Assembly: GCA_013041835.1 (NCBI GenBank)
Contig: JABDRH010000169.1
Coordinates: forward strand, 1 to 12,741
DNA: 12,741 nt
Direction: 5' to 3'
Source: Desulfatitalea sp.
GTDB lineage: Bacteria; Desulfobacterota; Desulfobacteria; Desulfobacterales; Desulfosarcinaceae
Shown here: piece by piece, positions 1 to 6,200 of the stretch
How positions within the stretch are numbered: the stretch's first letter is position 1
Layout: every line of letters starts with the position of its first letter
Made by a program: the position numbers and the translations under genes
Notes under the pieces: model-generated
Told to the model about the DNA's origin: nothing
The model's input: only the letters and a program-made list of their open reading frames with translations
The model's database searches: none

Positions 1-81
1 AAAGGTTCTACATTGTCCAGCCTTACCATATATAGTTTCAGTCGATTAATACCCCTTTTTGATAATTTTGGTCCGATTTCC

Positions 82-297
82 TCATGTTGTTACCATATTT
101 CTTTGAGAATCAGCTAATGCTCCCATGTCGATTGGCACAAGTTTACTTTCGTTGAAAAAAGCCTGATGCTCCTGAACGTAAAGAAGAATTTCAACAATAT
201 CTATTGGCATATCATCGCAACGAAACCAAGTTTGACCATCGACAGATAAAATTGGAAAAGGAGTGGATGCGTTTTTTACGACTAAAGAAAACTTCAT
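82..297 (-). CDS. Small hypothetical protein (71 aa)
   Basis: I do not recognise the family. The ATG at 297 is preceded by AAGG about 8 bases upstream, a plausible ribosome binding site, and the frame ends with TGA at 82-84. The product is soluble-looking, with no signal peptide or membrane segment. It starts with a beta-like stretch (MKFSLVVKN), has a WFRC motif near residue 24-27, and an amphipathic helix-like middle (residues 30-50). The region is AT-richer than the metabolic operon to the right. It lies 78 bases beyond the response regulator gene on the same strand, so it could be a last, unrelated cistron or a separate transcript. It may be a real small gene or a chance frame; composition and the Shine-Dalgarno favour real only weakly. 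Confidence 0.4.
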   Translation of the reverse strand: MKFSLVVKNASTPFPILSVDGQTWFRCDDMPIDIVEILLYVQEHQAFFNESKLVPIDMGALADSQRNMVTT

Positions 298-343
298 GTT
301 TCATGCCTTAATCTTTTAGACCGATACACCAAATTGCGGTTCA

Positions 344-362
344 GTAAACAGCCTGCCCTGCT
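344..362. repeat. Direct repeat copy A flanking the response regulator gene
   Basis: On the plus strand this reads GTAAACAG followed directly by CCTGCCCTGCT. The same blocks (GTAAACAG, CCTGCC, CCTGCT) recur in the same orientation at 873-905 with an extra C-rich insert. The two copies bracket the single-domain response regulator at 376-765. What they do is unknown; they could mark a duplication or insertion of that gene, or be shared regulatory or RNA elements. Confidence 0.4.
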
Positions 363-375
363 TCTAAAGAGGTGT

Positions 376-765
376 TCAACGCTGCAACAGCGCCCATAGG
401 CCGCGGGTGATCTGCTCGGCCGAGGCCGGCTTGAGCAGGTAGTCGTCGGCATTGGCGTACAGCTCCCGGTCCCGAGAAAAGCGTCTGGTAAGATGCGTGG
501 CGGATTCGGCGGTGAGGATCATAATGGGGATGCGGCAATAGGCTTGATCCGCTTTCAAGGTGCGACACACTGTGAGGCCGTCGGTCTCGGGCATGACCAC
601 GTCCAGGACAATGGCGTCAGGCGGATCGGCCTTTACCTTCTCCAGGCATTCTTTGCCGTCGTAAGCCACCACGACATCGAAGCCGGACTGCTCCAGGATG
701 CGCTTGACCACGGCGCAGTGATCCGGCTCGTCATCCACAACCAGTATTTTTTTCTTCTGAGGCAT
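376..765 (-). CDS. Single-domain response regulator (CheY-like receiver only)
   Basis: A 129-residue stand-alone receiver domain. The phosphorylation site is complete: acidic pair D11/D12 (ILVVDDE), phospho-acceptor D55 (VLDVVMPE), T85 (ILTAES) and K112-P113 (LLKPAS). There is no output domain, DNA-binding helix or membrane segment, so it must act by protein contact or as a phosphate relay or sink. The ATG at 765 has GGGGAA about 8 bases upstream. It is on the same strand as metF but 207 bases downstream of it, with an inverted repeat in the gap, so membership of the hdrA-mvhD-metVF transcript is uncertain. Short direct repeats flank the gene. No kinase is directly adjacent; the hybrid kinase at 9600-12005 is the only sensor in the window, and a link to it is speculation. 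Confidence 0.88.
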   Translation of the reverse strand: MPQKKKILVVDDEPDHCAVVKRILEQSGFDVVVAYDGKECLEKVKADPPDAIVLDVVMPETDGLTVCRTLKADQAYCRIPIMILTAESATHLTRRFSRDRELYANADDYLLKPASAEQITRGLWALLQR

Positions 766-866
766 GTGGAACTTCCCCGCCGGAGCGGCAAGGTTGGTGC
801 GATGCGCCGATGTCTTCAGTCTGGGTGCAATCGATCGTTGACAAGCCTTTAAAAAGGTATTTCACC

Positions 867-905
867 AGCAGGGTAAACAGAACTCCCCCCCCTGCCTACC
901 CTGCT
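867..905 (-). terminator. Inverted repeat after metF, possible weak terminator or RNA hairpin
   Basis: The plus strand has AGCAGGGTA at 867-875 and its exact complement TACCCTGCT at 897-905. This gives a 9-bp perfect stem with a 21-base loop that contains a run of eight C (885-892). It lies 68 bases beyond the metF stop, in the spacer before the response regulator gene. No clean T-run follows the stem in the minus direction, although a CCTTTTTAAAGG palindrome-like stretch lies just beyond. It may therefore be a factor-assisted terminator, an mRNA-processing hairpin, or part of the flanking direct repeat (copy B, 873-905). Confidence 0.35.
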
Positions 906-972
906 ACCTTCGTGCTTTTTACTTCAGTGGCCTGGGCTTGCCAATCGTATTCATGGACATGCGAAAAGTGTT

Positions 973-1914
973 TTAATCAACTCTGGGCCGTGGCAGTACG
1001 CCGGCGCGTTCCGCGATTTCGGGCACCTTGTGCTCCCACTCGATGGCCATAAGATGCACGCCGGCAACGCCGGGCATCTGTTTGAATTCTTCGATCTGCT
1101 CAATGGCAAACTTGATTCCCTCTTCCGCCATTTTTCCCTTGCCGGCGCCCTCGATGCGCTTGATCAGCTCCGGCGGCACATCCATGCCAGGCACGAACTT
1201 GGACATATACTTGGCCATACCGGCACTCTTCATGGGAGTCACGCCGGCCAGAATATAGCATTTTTCAGTCAACCCCATAGCCACTGCGCGCTTCATGAAT
1301 TCACGAAATCGCGGCATGTTATAGATACACTGGGTCTGGATGAAATCAGCGCCGGCGTCGATCTTATTGGCCAGGCGATACACGCGAAATTCCGTTGGAT
1401 CGCCGAAGGGGTTGCTGGCCGCGCCGATGAACATTCTGGGCGGCTCGTCGATCTCTTCTTCATTTAGAAACTTTCCCTCGTCACGCATTTTCTTGACCAG
1501 GGCGATGAGCTGCATGCTGTCAATATCGTAGACATTCTTGGATTCAGGGTGGTTGCCGAACTGCTGATGGTCGCCCGAAAGGCAGAGCATATTGCGGATG
1601 CCCAGCGCATGGGCGCCCAGTATGTCGCTCTGCATGGCGATGCGGTTGCGATCACGGCACACCATCTGGAAGTTGGGCTCGATACCCGCCTGGACCATCA
1701 GGGCGCTGGCCGCCTTGCTGGACATGCGCACCACCGCGGTCTGGTTGTCAGTGACGTTGACAGCGTCCACCATGCCGCGCAGGGGGGCCATCTTCTCATT
1801 CAGGTGCGCCACATTGGCGCCCTTGGGCGGGCCACACTCACCGGTGAACGCGAAATGGCCTGCCTTGAGGACCTTTTCCAGGTTGCTGCCCGATTTGTAA
1901 CCGTTGTCGCTCAT
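973..1914 (-). CDS. metF: 5,10-methylenetetrahydrofolate reductase, catalytic subunit (MetF)
   Basis: 313 residues, a (beta/alpha)8 flavoprotein of the MTHFR family, close to the usual 290-310. Visible landmarks are the catalytic Glu at 26 (FTGECGPP, equivalent of E. coli Glu28), the folate/FAD-region NVTDNQ at 53-58, CLSGDHQ around Asp115, NPFGDP at 168-173, FIQTQ at 191-195 and AGVTPMKS at 223-230. It reduces methylene-THF to methyl-THF, or runs in reverse in acetate oxidisers, in the methyl branch of the Wood-Ljungdahl pathway in the cytoplasm. Its ATG overlaps the metV stop (ATGA), so the two are translationally coupled, as expected for the MetF-MetV pair. The position after hdrA and mvhD argues that electrons come through an Hdr-type module rather than directly from NAD(P)H. 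Confidence in the family is high; the electron route is inferred. Confidence 0.93.
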   Translation of the reverse strand: MSDNGYKSGSNLEKVLKAGHFAFTGECGPPKGANVAHLNEKMAPLRGMVDAVNVTDNQTAVVRMSSKAASALMVQAGIEPNFQMVCRDRNRIAMQSDILGAHALGIRNMLCLSGDHQQFGNHPESKNVYDIDSMQLIALVKKMRDEGKFLNEEEIDEPPRMFIGAASNPFGDPTEFRVYRLANKIDAGADFIQTQCIYNMPRFREFMKRAVAMGLTEKCYILAGVTPMKSAGMAKYMSKFVPGMDVPPELIKRIEGAGKGKMAEEGIKFAIEQIEEFKQMPGVAGVHLMAIEWEHKVPEIAERAGVLPRPRVD

Positions 1915-2579
1915 TTCACCAACTCCTCCCTTATGCTTCTGCGGGGTCCGCCGTCACGGGCTGTGCGCCAATCTTTGGCCGCCCAGTATATGCGCAGATC
2001 TTCCAAACGCCCCTGCTCGGTCTTTTTCTTCACGATAAGGTCCCAAATGCAAACAATATCTTTGGAGACTTCACACAACCCGCTGGCACTGCCGCCGCAT
2101 GGGCCGTGCTGCAAGCTCTTTGAGCAACGTGCGATGGGACACATACCGTCGAAAAAGTGGGTGATGCAGCGGCCGCAGCCGGCACAGCGCTCTTCCCAAA
2201 TCCCATGCTGAGTCGCACCCCCCATGAAAGTCGTGTTGACCGTGGGGAAAAATCGCTGGCTGGGGTAGGCCTCGGACAGAAACTGGGGCCCCACGCCGCA
2301 CGCCATGGAGAGTACCGCATCGTACTGATCGTACCCATCGCGCAACTGCTCCACATATTCGGGATCGCATTGGCGCTCGAGTATACGCTCTTCGATCTGC
2401 AGCGGCCGCCCCTGCTTTTTGCGGGCAATGCGCAGTATCGAAGCCAGCACCTGGACCTCTTTCAGTCCGCCCGCATTACACACAGTGACACACCCCTTGC
2501 AGCCGACCAGCATGATATTGTCGTATGGCCGGGTCATCTCCAGAATTTCTTCCAGGGGTTTTCGGTCAGCAATAATCAT
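1911..2579 (-). CDS. metV: MetV, Fe-S/zinc-binding partner of methylene-THF reductase
   Basis: 222 residues matching the MTHFR C-terminal-type family (MetV) that accompanies short MetF in acetogens and other anaerobes. It is cysteine-rich, with VGCKGCVTVC (C27, C30, C34), C71, SMACG (C94), the ferredoxin-like cluster CAGCGRC (C132, C135, C138), MCPIARC (C147, C152), GPCGG (C161) and later C169 and C177. These are suited to iron-sulfur clusters and a metal site that pass electrons to the MetF flavin. The start at 2579 is chosen because GAGGTG sits 5 bases before the ATG. The stop overlaps the metF start by 4 bases. It lies 93 bases downstream of mvhD. In Moorella thermoacetica MetV and MetF are known to work with HdrCBA and MvhD; here only HdrA and MvhD are present. 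Confidence 0.9.
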   Translation of the reverse strand: MIIADRKPLEEILEMTRPYDNIMLVGCKGCVTVCNAGGLKEVQVLASILRIARKKQGRPLQIEERILERQCDPEYVEQLRDGYDQYDAVLSMACGVGPQFLSEAYPSQRFFPTVNTTFMGGATQHGIWEERCAGCGRCITHFFDGMCPIARCSKSLQHGPCGGSASGLCEVSKDIVCIWDLIVKKKTEQGRLEDLRIYWAAKDWRTARDGGPRRSIREELVK

Positions 2580-2592
2580 TTCTTCACCTCAG

Positions 2593-2620
2593 TTTGATTG
2601 ATGCATTGATGGGTTGATTA
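2593..2620. repeat. Short TTGAT repeats between mvhD and metV
   Basis: The plus strand carries several near-tandem copies of TTGAT separated by 0-4 bases: TTGATTGATGCATTGATG, then GGTTGATT. It lies just upstream of the metV ribosome binding site in the 93-base mvhD-metV spacer. No function is evident; slippage-generated spacer sequence is the simplest reading. Confidence 0.3.
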
Positions 2621-2672
2621 AGTCCTTTGCACCGCTGAAAGGGACATGCGCCTTGACCAATCAACGATTTCG

Positions 2673-3110
2673 CTATTGCATCGCCGCAGACTCGACGCAC
2701 GGATTCAGTGGACTTGGACCCAATTCCTTGGCGCGTTCGGTCATCTCGGTGGCGATCTCGGCAAAGCGTGGGCCCTGGGCAGACGAGAGATTGTACATCT
2801 CGATGCGCCCTTCATCCATGTTGATCTCTTTCAAGGTGCGTTTCACATACTCGACTTTGCGGCGGGTTTTAAGATTTCCTTCCAGGAAATGACATTCACC
2901 CTCCAGTCACCCGGCCACATAGACGGCATCGGCACCGTCCTCGATGGCCCGCAACAAATGCAAAATATCCACCCGGCCGGTGCACGGCACCTGGATCACC
3001 TTCACATTGGGGGGATAGTTCAGCCGCATGGAGCCGGCCAAGTCGCCGGCCGCGTAGGCGCAGTACTTGCAGCAAAAGGCGACCACCTGGGAATCGTAGG
3101 TTGCGCTCAT
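2673..3110 (-). CDS. mvhD: MvhD-type hydrogenase/Hdr iron-sulfur subunit, selenoprotein (Sec at TGA 2909-2907)
   Basis: A 145-residue MvhD/FlpD-family [2Fe-2S] adaptor read through one in-frame TGA. The start is ATG 3110 with AAGGAAA just upstream; the stop is TAG 2675-2673. The N-terminal part has FCCKYCAYAAGDLAG (C13, C14, C17) and VPCTGR (C43). The TGA falls at residue 68 in YVAG-U-LEGECHFLEG, exactly where relatives have the conserved Cys of the GCxxGxCHF motif. The 77 codons after the TGA continue the family perfectly (KTRRKVEYVK, EMYNLSSAQGPRFAEIA, ELGPSPLNP), with no other stop. A hairpin suited to selenocysteine insertion begins 16 bases after the TGA. Selenocysteine forms of this subunit are known in methanogens (VhuD) and Deltaproteobacteria. 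It should carry electrons between HdrA and a partner, here MetFV. A standard gene caller would truncate it to the first 67 residues or call it a pseudogene. Confidence 0.93.
2874..2890 (-). promoter_or_regulatory. Bacterial SECIS hairpin of mvhD
   Basis: Read on the minus strand, ATTTCCT pairs perfectly with AGGAAAT around a GGA triloop (7 bp, or 6 bp with a TGGAA loop). The loop begins about 22-23 bases after the TGA at 2909-2907 and has G in its first positions. Both spacing and loop G fit the rules known for bacterial SECIS elements, which lie inside the coding region and bind SelB. The hairpin is coding too: it spans the HFLEGN codons of the conserved motif. The stem is short and the flanks pair poorly, so its strength is uncertain. 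Confidence 0.8.
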
Positions 3111-3135
3111 GGTATTTCCTTTCTTTTTTGTTTTT

Positions 3136-3168
3136 GGGCCGTTGGGCCGTTGCCCGTTGGCCCGTTGG
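3136..3168. repeat. Degenerate 7-8 bp tandem repeats (GGGCCGTT/GCCCGTTG) between hdrA and mvhD
   Basis: Four to five imperfect units such as GGGCCGTT, GGGCCGTT, GCCCGTTG, GCCCGTTG follow one another on the plus strand, 26 bases upstream of the mvhD start. Related units occur at 7771-7844, 8106-8146 (inverted) and 12712-12735, always outside genes. A further unit (CCCAACGGGC) lies at about 3260-3270 in the same 181-base spacer, which otherwise contains nothing recognisable. Confidence 0.7.
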
Positions 3169-3291
3169 CACACGGTACGGCGGTTGGGTATAAAAAATCC
3201 TTTGGTAACTATTCAGCAGCGCTCCCGTTTGCTTTTGCGACCCGTTATGCTGCCCGCAACCCCAACGGGCAAGCGGAGCAACGAACCAACG

Positions 3292-6200
3292 CTACCCTGC
3301 TTTACACTCAGTGAACAGCGCCGCCGTCTTGGCGATCAACTGTTCGTCAGTGAAATGCTTCAATGTAATGGCCTTGCCGGGACATTCGGCCACGCAGCAA
3401 CCGCAGCCTTGGCAACCGGCCGGATCGATGACGGCGTAGCCCTCCTGGCCGATGTAAGGCACATGATACGGGCAGGTGCGCACGCAAGTCAGGCAGACGG
3501 CGCAACGGTCCGGGTTGACCACGGCAGTGACCCCGCCCACCCAGATGGCCTCCTTGCTCAGGATGGTGGATGCGCGGCTGACGGCCGCCTGGGCTTGCGC
3601 GATGGTTTCATCGATGGACTTGGGATAATGGGCAAGCCCCGCCATGAAAATGCCCTCGGAAGCGAAATCCACCGGCCGCAGCTTGGCGTGGGCCTCCACC
3701 AGGAATCCCTCGGCGTTGATAGGCACCTTGAACAGCTCGTACAGGTCCTTGTTCTCGTTGGGCAACACGGCCGTGGCCAGCACCAACAGGTCGGGGTTGA
3801 GCTCGATGGGCCGGCCCAGGATATGGTCCTTGACGGTGACACTGGGGGTTCCGTCCGTCACGCCAACCACCGGTGGTGCATCCAGGTCGAAGCGAATGAA
3901 AATCACACCCATCTCCCGCGCCTTACGGTACAGATCTTCGCGAAAGCCATAGGTGCGGATGTCCCGGTAGAGAATGAAGACATTGGTCTCCGGATTCTTT
4001 TGCTTGAGGGTGATGGCCGACTTGACGCTATGGGTGCAGCAGATGCGGCTGCACGAGGGCCGCTCGGGGATGCGCGAGCCCACGCACTGGATGAAAGCCA
4101 CCGATTCAGCTTTCAAGGCGCGCGGATCACCGGCGGTCAAGGCCTCATCCATCTCCTTGTGGGTGAGGATATTGGGATGCTGACCGTAGGCATACTCAGT
4201 GGGTTGATATTCCCGGCCGCCGGCGGCCAGAACGGTAACGCCATGCTCCACGGTGATGGTCGTCATGCTCTCGCCGCCCGTGGCGACGGTCGTGGCAAAG
4301 TTGCCTAAAATGCCGGCGGTTTCAATGACCTCCGAGTTGAAGTAGGTTTTGATCTTTGGATGGCGCTGGACCCGTTCGATGAGCCCTTCCACGTAAGGCT
4401 TGACCGATTCACCCTGCCAGGTGGTCCGCAACCACAGGGCATTGCCGCCCAGATGGTCGGAGCGCTCCACCAGATGAGTCTGAAAGCCCTGGTCGGCCAT
4501 CCCCAGTGCCGCCTCCATGCCGGCCACGCCGCCGCCCACCACCAGTCCGGCCCGCTGCACTTCCAGGCTGACCTGATGCAGCGGCTCCACATAGGCCGCC
4601 TTGGCCACGGCCATGCGCACCAGATCCTTGGCTTTTGCAGTGGCCATGTCCGGGTTGTTCATGTGCACCCAGGTGTTTTGATCACGAATGTTGGCCATCT
4701 CGAACAAGTACTTGTTCAGGCCCGCCTCACGGATAGTCTCCTGGAACAAGGGTTCGTGTGTCCTGGGGGAACAAGAGGCCACCACCACGCGGTTGATGCC
4801 CATTTCCTGGATGACCTCTTTCATCTTGTCCTGGGTGTCCTGGGAACAGGTGAACAGGTTGTCTTCCACATGCACCACGTGAGGCAGGGTCTTGGCGTAC
4901 TCGCGCACGGCCGGCACATCGGCCACGCCGCCGATGTTGATGCCGCAGTTACAGACGAAAACGCCGATCCGCGGCGCCTGTTCCGTCACATCCAACTCTG
5001 GCGGCAATTGCCTGGAGCGAATCAAGGTTCCCCTGGCCGCGGCCAGGTTCTTGGCGGCCGCGGATGCGGCGGCCGAGGCTTCCATCACCGACTGGGGAAT
5101 ATCCTTGGGCCCCTGGAACACGCCGCACACATAGATCCCCTCACGGTTGGTGGCCACCGGCGTCAAGTCGCTGGTCTTGGCGAATTTGTGCGAATTTAAT
5201 TCCACGCCCAGGGTGCCGGCCAGACGCACGGCATCATCGTTGGGGGCCAGCCCCACGGAGAGCACCACCATGTCGAAAATCTCCTCGACCAGCTCGCCCT
5301 CGTCGTTGGCGTAACGCAGGCGTAGATTGTCGCCCTCCAACGGATCGATGGTGTGCACCCGGGAGCGCACGAAACGCACGCCCTTTTCATCCTTGCAGCG
5401 CATGTAGTAGCGTTCGAAATCTTTCCCATAGGTACGCATGTCCATAAAGAACACGGCCGTATCCAGGGCTTTATCGCTGTGCTCCTTGGCAATGACGGTC
5501 TGTTTTGCAGCATACATGCAGCACACGGCCGAACAATAGCTGTGGTCGCACTTGTTGATATCGCGCGAACCGATGCACTGCAGCCAGGCGATCTTTTCAG
5601 GCTCCTTGTGGTCCGAAGGACGAACCAGGTGCCCCTGGTAGGGGCCGGACGCCGATAGAATACGCTCCATCTCAAGGGCCGTCACCACGTTGGGGTGGTT
5701 GGCGTAGGCGTAATACTCGTGCTTGCTCGGATCATAGGGGGTAAAGCCCGGGGCCAGGATCAACGATCCCACCTCCACAACGGTACGCCTGATCTGCATG
5801 CCGTGATCGACCGCCCCGGCCAGGCAGGCGTCCACGCACTGGTAGCACTCGGAGCAGATACCGCACTTAAGACAGCGGTCGGCCTCCAGCTTCGCTTCGT
5901 CCCCATTGTAGCCGAAAGAGACTTCCAAAAAGTTACACGCGCGCGCTTCCGGGTCAAGGCAGCGTACCGGCACGCGCGCCTTCTTCTCTTCATAAGCGGT
6001 TTCGGGCTTGACGTACTCCCAGGTCTTCTCGCGGCCCTGCTTGAGATCCAAACCGTTGACAAAGCGGTGGATGCTCTCGGCGGCCTCCTTGCCGCAGGCC
6101 ACGGCTTCCACGACCGACTTCGGGCCATAGAATGCGTCGCCACCGGCAAAAACCCAGTCGATCGGCGTCTGCAACGTCACCGGATCGGCCTCCAGCCCGC

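Noticed and set aside
2673..2906. Frameshift or nonsense-mutation pseudogene explanation for mvhD
   Set aside because: Frame is unchanged across the TGA, the TGA replaces a conserved Cys, the downstream part is fully conserved in type, and a well-placed SECIS-like hairpin is present.
2907..3173. Stand-alone 88-residue protein ending at the TGA, starting MCQRANGQRPNG
   Set aside because: The N-terminal extension translates the intergenic repeat. The ATG at 3110 with an AAGGAAA site is the better start, and family similarity continues past the TGA, so this is the front half of a selenoprotein gene.
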